Both the position numbers and the translations under genes were made by a program. Shown piece by piece: positions 1-6,465 of a DNA stretch of 6,571 nucleotides. The stretch comes from JBBQDZ01 sp038320185 (GTDB taxonomy: Bacteria; Actinomycetota; Thermoleophilia; Gaiellales; Gaiellaceae). The stretch's first letter is position 1; each line of letters starts with the position of its first letter. The notes under the pieces are model-generated. The model was given only the letters and a program-made list of their open reading frames with translations, did no database searches and was not told the DNA's origin. Location: contig JBBQDZ010000134.1 in NCBI GenBank assembly GCA_038320185.1, positions 1 through 6,571 on the forward strand, in the 5' to 3' direction.

Positions 1-360
1 GACTCGTGCCATCTCGCCCACGCGCAGGGGATCCGGGATGCGCCGCGGGCGCTGCTGCGCTCGATCCCGCAGCTCGATCTCGCCGAGCCTGCCGACCAGG
101 CGATCTGCTGCGGTAGCGCCGGGATCTACAACATCGTCCAGCCCGAGGCGGCGCGCGAGCTCGGGACGCGGAAGGCGGAGCAGATCCTCGAGACGCGGCC
201 CGATGTCTACGCAAGCGCCAATCCCGGCTGCCTGATCCAGGTCTCGACCGCGCTCCGTCGTGCCGGCCGGCCTCTTCCCGCGGTTCACCCGATCGAGCTC
301 CTGGACGCCACGCTGCGGGGGGTCGAGGCGGGAGCTGTCGCGGCCGCCGCACGACGTTGA
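1..360 (+). CDS. glcF: Glycolate oxidase iron-sulfur subunit GlcF, C-terminal part (5' end outside window)
   Basis: The open frame runs from the first base to TGA at 358-360 and gives 119 residues. It reads as the C-terminal CCG (cysteine-rich) domain of the GlcF/LldE/HdrB-like family: DSCHLAHAQG at residues 1-10, ICCGSAGIYN at 35-44, NPGCLIQ at 74-80, and a closing HPIELLDA at 96-103. The Cys3, Cys36-Cys37 and Cys77 positions are the expected cluster/cofactor-binding cysteines of this domain. In the family, GlcF is the electron-transfer partner of the FAD subunits GlcD/GlcE in oxidation of glycolate to glyoxylate at the membrane. The N-terminal 4Fe-4S ferredoxin-like half and any glcD/glcE genes would lie upstream, outside the window. 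A related iron-sulfur subunit of another 2-hydroxyacid oxidase is the main alternative. The gene is on the same strand as the protease cluster and only 33 bases before it, so read-through is possible, but no functional link is evident. Confidence 0.9.
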   Translation, partial: DSCHLAHAQGIRDAPRALLRSIPQLDLAEPADQAICCGSAGIYNIVQPEAARELGTRKAEQILETRPDVYASANPGCLIQVSTALRRAGRPLPAVHPIELLDATLRGVEAGAVAAAARR

Positions 361-370
361 TGCGTCACGT

Positions 371-389
371 GCGATCCTCGTAGGATCGC
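371..389 (+). promoter_or_regulatory. Perfect 8-bp hairpin overlapping the ribosome-binding site of the first protease gene
   Basis: GCGATCCT (371-378) and AGGATCGC (382-389) are exact reverse complements separated by the 3-base loop CGT. The 3' arm contains AGGA (382-385), the only Shine-Dalgarno-like sequence near the GTG start at 394, with an 8-base spacer. In RNA the hairpin would therefore hide the ribosome-binding site. No U-tract follows, so it is a poor intrinsic terminator. Control of translation initiation is an inference. A chance palindrome in a GC-rich spacer remains possible. Confidence 0.45.
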
Positions 390-393
390 TCGC

Positions 394-2670
394 GTGGGCT
401 TCCACGGGAAAGGCCGCGCCACGGGGCCGAACGCGCTCGTGCTCGGCCTCTACGCGGCCGCACTGGTGCTGACGATCGCCATCGCCTCCGGCGTCATCGT
501 GGCGGTGCGCCCTGGGCCGCCGAAGCCCACCTGCCGGCGCGGCTTCCAGTGCCCGCACGCGCTCGCCGCCGCGCGCCCACTTCTGACGGGGCGCCTCTGG
601 CGCAGCCGGGAGCTCGGGTATCGCTTCGAGTTCCGTCCTTCGCTCTGGAACCTCCGGGCGCAGACGGCGCGCAGCGCGATCCTCGACTTCCGCAGGGGCC
701 TCGACCTCGAGGTGCGGCTCGTCGGAGCGCCTGCCTCCGAGCGCTCGCCGCTGCAGATGCTCGCTGATCTGAAGCACGACATCGACACGAGATCGGACGT
801 CCTCGGCCTCCATACGGACCCGAGTCTCCGGCACACGTTGCTCGGCCCGAGCGTCGGCTACCTGGATGGGATCGGCGGCGCCTACGCCGGCACGCTCGAC
901 ACGCCGCAGGGCCCCGGCGGTCGCGTCTTCGTCGACCTGATGGCCGCCACGGACGGGCGGATCACGATCGGCGTCGAGGCGATCACCGCCGAGGACGAGA
1001 GCTACAGGCCGGACGCGTTCTACGAGGCTGACGGCCTGCTGAACACGCTCCGGTGGCCGTCGGGCGCCGCGCCCTCCGCGCCGTCCGCGCCCTCCGCCAC
1101 GGCCGCAGCCGCGGTCCGAACGCCCGAGCGGGCACCGCGCCTCCTGGGCCCGACCGATCGCGCCGAGTCCATCCGCTTCTCGCTCGTGCTTCCGCTCCGG
1201 GAACGCGCCCTCGACCGCTACCTCGCCGACCTCCGGAATCCCCGATCTCCGCGCTACCGCCGCTTTCTCGACGCCCGCACATTCGGTGATCGCTTCGGCC
1301 TGGCGCCGCGGGCCTTGCGCCGCGTTCGCGCCGCGGCCGCTGCGGCTGGACTGGGTCTCCTCGGTGCCTACCCGCAGCGCACCGAGCTCGCCGTCGCAGG
1401 AGGCGCGGGTACCGTCGAGACGCTCTTCGGCGTCCGCCTGCGCGACTACGTCGATGCCTCCGGCCGCCGTTTCCACTCGCCGCTCGGGCGCGCGCGGGCT
1501 CGCGGGGTGCTTGCAGCGCTCGGGGTGGAGGCCGCAGGCCTCTCGTCGAGGCCGCAGCAGACGCCCGAGGATCTGCCGGGAGGCGGCCTGACCCCGAAGG
1601 TCGCTCGCCGCATCTACGACGTGACGCCTCTCCACGCGCGCGGGATCCTCGGCCAGGGTGAGACGGTGGCGATCGTCTCATTCGACTCCTTCCACGACCG
1701 CGATGTCCACCTCTTCGACCGGCGCTTCGGGATCGGCGGTCCGCCCGTGAAGCACGTGCCCGTCCAGGGAGGGGCCGAGGTGGGGGAGGGCTCGAGCGAG
1801 GTGAATCTCGACATCGACACGATCCGCGCGATGGCGCCGAAGGCGCAGATCCTGGACTTCGAGGCACCCGGGGACGCCACCCTCGCCGCGATGTTCAACG
1901 CGATCGTCGCCGACGGCCGCGCGAGGATCGTCTCGAACAGCTGGGGCCCCTGCGACGACCCCGTCGAGCTCTTCCGCTCCGACCGCCGGGCCGCCGTCCA
2001 GGCGCTCAAGGCGATGGTCGCGCACGGAATGACGATGTTCGTCGCCTCCGGCGACCGCGGCGCCTACGACTGCCAGCAGGCGGACGAGCGGATCCACCGG
2101 CCGACCGTCGACTTCCCTTCCGACACGCCGTGGACGGTGTCGGTGGGGGGCACCTATCTCGAGGCGACCGCCGCCGGCGGGTACCTCCAAGAGTTCGGCT
2201 GGGAGGACGTGCTCCAAGGCTGGGGTGGAGGTGGCGGCAACGATCCCGTGGAGCGGAGGCCTACGTGGCAGCGCGCACCCGGCGTGATCAAACCGCGCTC
2301 GAACGGTCGGCGGCAGAGTCCGGATGTCTCCGCTGCCTCGGACCCGAACACCGGCTTCGCCTCCATCGACGGCGGCTCCTTCGGCTTCGTCGGCGGGACA
2401 AGCGCGGCGGCGCCGTTCTGGGCGGGCTCGGCGGCGCTGGTCGCCCAATACGCGCGGCGCTCGCACGCGGGGCCGCTGGGCTTCCTCGCCCCGCTCCTCT
2501 ACAGGCTCGCGCGTTCCCAGCAGCCGTTTCCACCCTTCCACGACGTGACGCAGGGCGGAAACCGCCTCGACGAAACCACGCCGGGGTGGGACTACTCGAC
2601 GGGGCTCGGCTCGCCCGACGTCTGGAACCTCGCTCGGGACGTCGCCCGCACGCTCAGGACGACACGTTGA
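394..2670 (+). CDS. Membrane-anchored S53 (sedolisin-type) serine-carboxyl protease with fused N-terminal accessory domain
   Basis: This 758-residue protein starts at GTG 394. That is the earliest possible start, because the frame is closed upstream by the glcF stop at 358-360. Order of parts: a short cationic N-terminus; a membrane helix at about 14-38; a CX5C motif (Cys47, Cys53); an accessory domain at about 68-222 homologous to the separate protein encoded at 3853-4572; an Ala/Pro/Ser linker at 224-240; a pro-kumamolisin activation domain at about 258-390; and an S53 catalytic domain at about 400-755. Catalytic residues are visible: Glu469 and Asp473 (EVNLD), oxyanion Asp554 (SGD) and nucleophile Ser670 (GGTSAAAP). 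The C-terminal FHDV (Asp717) and GWDYSTGLGSPD (Asp733) match the family calcium site. S53 enzymes are endopeptidases, usually acid-active, that remove their own propeptide. The anchor predicts catalysis outside the cell. A glycine run (611-615) occupies the usual G-rich S53 loop. All key residues are present, so I expect an active enzyme. Substrate is unknown. The fused N-terminal domain is the unusual part. Confidence 0.93.
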   Translation: MGFHGKGRATGPNALVLGLYAAALVLTIAIASGVIVAVRPGPPKPTCRRGFQCPHALAAARPLLTGRLWRSRELGYRFEFRPSLWNLRAQTARSAILDFRRGLDLEVRLVGAPASERSPLQMLADLKHDIDTRSDVLGLHTDPSLRHTLLGPSVGYLDGIGGAYAGTLDTPQGPGGRVFVDLMAATDGRITIGVEAITAEDESYRPDAFYEADGLLNTLRWPSGAAPSAPSAPSATAAAAVRTPERAPRLLGPTDRAESIRFSLVLPLRERALDRYLADLRNPRSPRYRRFLDARTFGDRFGLAPRALRRVRAAAAAAGLGLLGAYPQRTELAVAGGAGTVETLFGVRLRDYVDASGRRFHSPLGRARARGVLAALGVEAAGLSSRPQQTPEDLPGGGLTPKVARRIYDVTPLHARGILGQGETVAIVSFDSFHDRDVHLFDRRFGIGGPPVKHVPVQGGAEVGEGSSEVNLDIDTIRAMAPKAQILDFEAPGDATLAAMFNAIVADGRARIVSNSWGPCDDPVELFRSDRRAAVQALKAMVAHGMTMFVASGDRGAYDCQQADERIHRPTVDFPSDTPWTVSVGGTYLEATAAGGYLQEFGWEDVLQGWGGGGGNDPVERRPTWQRAPGVIKPRSNGRRQSPDVSAASDPNTGFASIDGGSFGFVGGTSAAAPFWAGSAALVAQYARRSHAGPLGFLAPLLYRLARSQQPFPPFHDVTQGGNRLDETTPGWDYSTGLGSPDVWNLARDVARTLRTTR
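1069..1095 (+). repeat. Three 9-bp tandem units encoding the Ala-Pro-Ser linker
   Basis: Three in-frame copies of GCG-CC(C/G)-TCC at 1069-1077, 1078-1086 and 1087-1095 encode Ala-Pro-Ser three times, followed by Ala-Thr and an alanine run. They lie at the junction between the accessory domain and the protease propeptide of the first protease. The low-complexity, proline-rich composition indicates a flexible spacer between folded domains. The unit can expand or contract without breaking the frame. Confidence 0.8.
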
Positions 2671-2689
2671 CGGGATAGACTCGAGCGCC

Positions 2690-3856
2690 GTGAGCGAGCC
2701 CGCCGCACCGACGACGATCCGCTGCCCGAGCTGCGAGCACGAGGTGCCAGCGCTTTCGTACTGCGTCCGCTGCGGCGAGTATCTCGAGGACGACCTCGCC
2801 CGGCATCCGGGTGGTCACCGCGGGTTCGGCGCCGCGCCGAACGAGTCGCGCTTCACGCCGAGCATCGTCTCGACGATCTTCCCGCAGCTCCCGCGTGCCG
2901 AGATGGACACCTTCAGGGCTGCGCTCGGACTCGGGGTCGCCGTCCTCGTCGTCCTGACGCTCGTGAAGCTCTTCCCGCTCGCGATCGTGACGGCAGCGGT
3001 CCTCGTGCCGCTCCTCGTCGTCCTCTATCTCTGGGAGGTCGACCTCTACGAGGACGAGCCGTTGCACGTGCTTGCGCTCACGATCGCATGGGGAGCGATC
3101 GCCGGAGTAGGGATCGGACTGCTGACGAAGCACGTGTCCGACGTCAGCACCGGCCTCGCGTTCCGCACGACGAACCACGAGCTCTTCTGGCGGGGGATCC
3201 TGATCCCGATCCTGAGCGTGATCCTGATGCTGGCCGGGCCCCTCATCCTGCTTCCCTACCGGAAGTTCAACGACGTGCTCGACGGGGCGACGTTCGGCGG
3301 CGCGTGCGCCGTCACGTTCGTCGGAGCCGAGCTTCTGACCCACTCCGCCGACTTCCTCGGCCTCGGCTTCCGGCCCGTCGGAGCCGTCGTGCCGTGGGTG
3401 CTGCGCGTGCTCTCTCTGGGCGTGGCATTGCCGGTCCTCGCGGCCGGCGCCGTCGGCGCCGCCGCGGGAGCCATGTGGATGCGCTACCGCGCCCCCATCC
3501 GCGACCGCAACGTGCTCGGTCCGCTGGGTCACCCGTTCTTCGCCATCCCGCTCGCCGCCGGCCTCCTCGTCGGCGCCGGGTTGATCCAGCTGTACCTGAG
3601 GACGTGGTGGCAGCTCGGCCTGCTCGCGCTGATCGCGATCCTGGCGCTCGTCTGGCTCCGGCTCGTGCTCCACGTGGGCCTCCTCCAGGAGGCTTCGGAG
3701 ATCCCGATCGGGCCGCCGATCATCTGCCCGAACTGCGGGCGGGCCACGCCGAAACACACCTTCTGTGGCAGCTGTGGGGTCTCGCTCCAGGCGCTCCCGA
3801 AGTCGATGCGGCCGGATCGCCCGCAGGCGCCGGCGCCCTCCACGGAACCGGCATGA
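2690..3856 (+). CDS. Multi-pass membrane protein with N- and C-terminal zinc ribbons and a PrsW-like, catalytically degenerate core
   Basis: The protein has 388 residues. The GTG start at 2690 lies 19 bases after the preceding stop, with only a weak GGGA upstream. A zinc ribbon opens the protein (Cys12, Cys15, Cys25, Cys28: CPSC and CVRC) and another closes it (Cys346, Cys349, Cys359, Cys362: CPNC and CGSC). Between them I count about seven to eight hydrophobic segments, roughly 78-93, 95-114, 126-145, 166-188, 200-216, 230-262, 282-302 and 306-330. The stretch LYEDEPLHVLALTIAWGA (119-136) and RKFNDVLDGATFGGA (191-205) resemble the PrsW/glutamic intramembrane protease family. However, the EExxK position reads PILSVILM (173-180), and the expected His helix reads LGVALPVLAAG (243-253). 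Only the FxxxE motif (Phe210-Glu214) is kept. A non-proteolytic sensor, scaffold or binding role is therefore more likely than protease activity; this is inferred from alignment by eye. Both ribbons probably face the cytoplasm. The stop overlaps the next start (ATGA). Confidence 0.85.
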   Translation: MSEPAAPTTIRCPSCEHEVPALSYCVRCGEYLEDDLARHPGGHRGFGAAPNESRFTPSIVSTIFPQLPRAEMDTFRAALGLGVAVLVVLTLVKLFPLAIVTAAVLVPLLVVLYLWEVDLYEDEPLHVLALTIAWGAIAGVGIGLLTKHVSDVSTGLAFRTTNHELFWRGILIPILSVILMLAGPLILLPYRKFNDVLDGATFGGACAVTFVGAELLTHSADFLGLGFRPVGAVVPWVLRVLSLGVALPVLAAGAVGAAAGAMWMRYRAPIRDRNVLGPLGHPFFAIPLAAGLLVGAGLIQLYLRTWWQLGLLALIAILALVWLRLVLHVGLLQEASEIPIGPPIICPNCGRATPKHTFCGSCGVSLQALPKSMRPDRPQAPAPSTEPA

Positions 3857-4572
3857 CCGTCGCCACGCCCGCCGTCGCCGCCGCCCCCGTACGGCGAAAG
3901 CGCACGCGTCGACGGGTGCTGACCATCTTCGGCGGCGCGCTCGGCGCCCTGGTCGGGCTCGCGGTGCTCGGCATCGTCGTCGCGAAACCGGGGACGGTGA
4001 ACCCGCCGTGCCGTCCCGACAAGCCGTGCGGCACGCCGCCGAGCCGCGCCCCTCGTCTCGTCGTCGGGACGATCTGGCACAGCACGCTCGGCTTCGAGAT
4101 GGAGTACTACACGCGGATCCTGAAGGTCATGAAGAAGGACGACCGCAACCTCGCGCTGCGGCTCGAGATCCCGAGCCGGCCCGAGCTCGACCTCTTCCTC
4201 TGGGTCACGGTCGCGCCCTCGACGGAGGCGACGCCGCTGCAGCTTGCGGAGGATCGCCTTAGCTTCTTCCGCGGCAACACGCTCGGCTTCAAGTCCGATC
4301 CCAACTCGAAGCACGAGCTCCTGAGTCCGCTGGTCGGCGATGTCCACGGCATCGGAGGCTCCTACGCGGGCACGATCGACTCGCCGCAGGGACCCGGGCA
4401 GTCGCTCGAGGTTCTGCTCGCGGCCGCGACTGACGGCAGGCAGAGCGCCGTCGTCTCGGTCGCCACCTCGATGCCCGAGCAGTCGAGCGGGGACTCGCCG
4501 TACCCGATCTTCTCGCTCGCGGATACCCTGATGAACACGTTCCGCTGGCCGGGCGAGCCGCTGCCGCGATGA
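3853..4572 (+). CDS. Single-pass membrane protein, stand-alone form of the protease accessory domain
   Basis: The protein has 239 residues. The chosen ATG at 3853 overlaps the preceding stop as ATGA and has GGAA at 3844-3847 as a possible ribosome-binding site. The frame stays open further upstream, but that part lies inside the preceding gene and is Arg-rich out-of-frame translation. The N-terminus is basic (RRKRTRRR, 14-21), followed by a membrane helix at about 22-44 and a CX5C motif (Cys53, Cys59). A soluble domain covers about 75-234 and is predicted to be extracytoplasmic. This layout and domain match residues 14-222 of the first protease. The best block is GIGGSYAGTIDSPQGPG (166-182) against GIGGAYAGTLDTPQGPG there. 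Both copies begin the domain with W-x-S and end in NT(F/L)RWP. The LGFEMEY opening and terminal helix are loosely like PsbP/Mog1-type (DUF1795-like) domains, but I do not claim membership. There are no catalytic motifs. The stop overlaps the next protease start, so the two are probably made in matched amounts; an accessory or partner role for that protease is inferred. Confidence 0.9.
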   Translation: MTVATPAVAAAPVRRKRTRRRVLTIFGGALGALVGLAVLGIVVAKPGTVNPPCRPDKPCGTPPSRAPRLVVGTIWHSTLGFEMEYYTRILKVMKKDDRNLALRLEIPSRPELDLFLWVTVAPSTEATPLQLAEDRLSFFRGNTLGFKSDPNSKHELLSPLVGDVHGIGGSYAGTIDSPQGPGQSLEVLLAAATDGRQSAVVSVATSMPEQSSGDSPYPIFSLADTLMNTFRWPGEPLPR

Positions 4573-6266
4573 CAAGGCCGGCAAGGCATCGAATCCTCTT
4601 CGCCGCCGGCGCAATCGCCGCGACGGCGCTTGCAATCGGAATCACCCTCGGCTCCCGCGGCCGGGGGACCGGGGCGCCGAGACTGGAGACGCTCGCTCCT
4701 CCGGCGCACGCCGTTCTCGCGCCCTCGCGCGACCGCCCCGTCGGCCCGACGAGCGCCCGCACCGTCATCGACTTCTCGCTCGTCCTGCGGCTGCGCCAGA
4801 AGGAGCTCGACGCGTACCTGCGCGCTGTCGAGCGCCCCGCCTCCCCCAACTACCACCACTACCTCAGCGCCGCCGAGTTCGGCAGGCGGTTCGGCCTTCC
4901 GCCGGCGGAGCTCGCGCGAGTGACTCGTGCAATCGAGGCCGGCGGCCTCCATGTCACGGGCGGCTATCCGCAGCGGACGTCCCTGCGCCTTCGGGCTTCC
5001 ATCGGCGCCATCTCCCGCTACTTCCACGTCTCCTTTCGCGACTTCGTCGACTCCTCCGGCTACCGCTACCACGCCCCCGATCACGCCGCGCGCGTCCCGG
5101 TGGGACTCCGGGCGGACGTCGTCGGCGTCTCCGGGCTCAGCAGCCGCCGCGTGATCAGGCCGGCCGACGTTCCGCAGGGCGGCCTCGCACCGGCCACCAC
5201 CGAGATTGCGTACAACCTCGCCCCGCTCCACCAGCTCGGGATCCACGGCGAGGGGCAGACGATCGCGATCGTCTCCTTCGACTCCTTCAACGACTCCGAC
5301 GTCGCGGCTTTCGATCGCCAGTTCAAGATCGTCGGCCCGCCCGTGAAGCACGTGCCGGTACGCGGCGGGACGCAGGTCGGCGCGGGCAGCGTCGAGGTCG
5401 ATCTCGACATCGACGTCGTTCGCAGCATTGCGCCCAAGGCGCAGATCCTCGACTACGAAGCGCCACTCCAGGCCTCCTTCGCGGACGTCTTCCAGAAGAT
5501 CGTCGCCGACGGGAAGGCCGACATCATTTCGGTCAGCTGGGGGCTCTGCGACCAGATTCCGCGAGGGAATGCCGACAGGATCGCCTCCGAGCAGGCAATG
5601 GAGGCCGTGGTCGCCCGGGGGATCACCATCTTCGTCGCGAGCGGCGACGCGGGCGCGTACGACTGCCAGCGCCGCGACTTCTCGGATCACCGCCCGACGG
5701 TCGACTTCCCTTCGGATACACCCCACGTCGTCAGCGTCGGTGGCACCCTTCTCTTTACGCGTCAGAACGGCTCCTACCTCGAGGAGGCGGGCTGGCAGGA
5801 TCCGTTTTCGAACGCGGGTGGGGGCGGCGGGATCAACCCAGTGGAGCCGAGGCCGGTCTGGCAGGCGGCGCCGGGGGTCCAGAACGCGAAGTCGAACGGA
5901 AACCGCCAGCTGCCCGACGTCTCGGCGGCCGCCGACTCCGACAGTGGGTTCTACATCGTCGCCGGCGGCGAGCTGACGACCGTGGGGGGTACGAGCGCAG
6001 CGACGCCCTTCTGGGCGGCTTCGATGCTCCTGATCCACCAGTACGTGCAGCAGCAGAAGGCCGGGAAGCTCGGGTTCGTGGCGCCCCTCCTGTACAAGAT
6101 CGCGTCCACGAAGCAGCCGTACGTGCCCGCCTTCCACGACGTCGTCCGCGGCGGCAATCGGCTCGACCCGGCCGGCCCCGGTTGGGACTACTCGACCGGG
6201 CTCGGCTCCCCGGACGTGTGGAACCTTGCGCGCGACATCGTCGCGGCGCTGAAGACCAAGAAGTAG
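4569..6266 (+). CDS. S53 (sedolisin/kumamolisin-type) serine-carboxyl protease, stand-alone form
   Basis: The protein has 565 residues. ATG 4569 overlaps the previous stop as ATGA, which suggests translational coupling; no strong ribosome-binding site is visible. The N-terminus is basic, followed by a hydrophobic helix at about 9-28 acting as a signal peptide or anchor. A possible AHA signal-peptidase site at 46-48 lies rather far from the helix. The pro-kumamolisin domain spans about 66-195, opening with IDFSLVLRLRQKELDAYL (67-84), and is followed by the S53 domain at about 205-563. Catalytic Glu276 and Asp280 (EVDLD), oxyanion Asp360 (SGD) and Ser476 (GGTSAATP) are all present. The calcium-site Asp524 (FHDV) and Asp540 (GWDYSTGLGSPD) are present too. 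Length is normal for a bacterial S53 zymogen. It is a clear paralogue of residues 258-758 of the upstream protease, sharing long blocks such as GPPVKHVPV, RPTVDFPSDTP and GWDYSTGLGSPDVWNLARD. Cys327 and Cys366 are kept in both and may form a disulfide near the active site. I expect a secreted or anchored, self-processing, acid-active endopeptidase; substrate unknown. Confidence 0.95.
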   Translation: MTRPARHRILFAAGAIAATALAIGITLGSRGRGTGAPRLETLAPPAHAVLAPSRDRPVGPTSARTVIDFSLVLRLRQKELDAYLRAVERPASPNYHHYLSAAEFGRRFGLPPAELARVTRAIEAGGLHVTGGYPQRTSLRLRASIGAISRYFHVSFRDFVDSSGYRYHAPDHAARVPVGLRADVVGVSGLSSRRVIRPADVPQGGLAPATTEIAYNLAPLHQLGIHGEGQTIAIVSFDSFNDSDVAAFDRQFKIVGPPVKHVPVRGGTQVGAGSVEVDLDIDVVRSIAPKAQILDYEAPLQASFADVFQKIVADGKADIISVSWGLCDQIPRGNADRIASEQAMEAVVARGITIFVASGDAGAYDCQRRDFSDHRPTVDFPSDTPHVVSVGGTLLFTRQNGSYLEEAGWQDPFSNAGGGGGINPVEPRPVWQAAPGVQNAKSNGNRQLPDVSAAADSDSGFYIVAGGELTTVGGTSAATPFWAASMLLIHQYVQQQKAGKLGFVAPLLYKIASTKQPYVPAFHDVVRGGNRLDPAGPGWDYSTGLGSPDVWNLARDIVAALKTKK

Positions 6267-6465
6267 GCTCGGTCCCTACGCCGGGCGTGCCGCGTCGTTG
6301 TCGTTCGGGGCAACGCTGCATGTCGGACACGTCCAGAAGAGCGATCTGGCGCAGCCGGCGTCGGTCCGGTGGAAGCGACGGCGTGCGCGCGGTTGTCTCG
6401 CTTCCGTCACGCTTCGGTCTCCCACGGGTACGCCTTGTGCTTCTAGCGTCGAGGGCAGTCGAGCT
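6267..6465. other. Intergenic region without a convincing gene or promoter
   Basis: This is the only sizeable gap in the window. It holds a weak 5-bp inverted repeat GTAGG/CCTAC (6263-6267 and 6275-6279) that overlaps the stop codon of the second protease, and a CGTTG/CAACG pair near 6295-6314. Neither is followed by a T-run, so no intrinsic terminator can be called. I found no convincing -35/-10 pair. Composition becomes less G+C-rich at third positions toward the 3' end, as expected for a non-coding leader. A promoter for the gene starting at 6477 should lie here but cannot be placed. Confidence 0.5.

Noticed and set aside
2654..3757. A 367-codon minus-strand open frame opposite the zinc-ribbon membrane gene
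   Set aside because: It is rich in Arg, Glu, Asp and Gln with no motif. The + strand frame has two clear zinc ribbons and membrane helices.
3088..3852. Upstream extension of the accessory-protein gene to 3088 (494 codons in total)
   Set aside because: The extension lies wholly inside the preceding gene and is Arg/Pro-rich out-of-frame translation. ATG 3853 gives the expected basic N-terminus and membrane helix and an ATGA overlap.
2690..3856. Calling the zinc-ribbon membrane protein an active PrsW protease
   Set aside because: The EExxK glutamates and lysine and the His of the third motif are not found at the aligned positions; only the FxxxE motif is seen.
4362..6137. A 591-codon open frame on the minus strand opposite the second protease, longer than the protease itself
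   Set aside because: The + strand encodes a complete S53 zymogen with all catalytic residues. The antisense frame is Arg/Asp/Gly-rich with no recognisable domain, as expected for the complement of G/C-ending codons.
6263..6279. Possible terminator hairpin at the end of the second protease gene
   Set aside because: The stem is only 5 bp, overlaps the stop codon and has no T-run after it.
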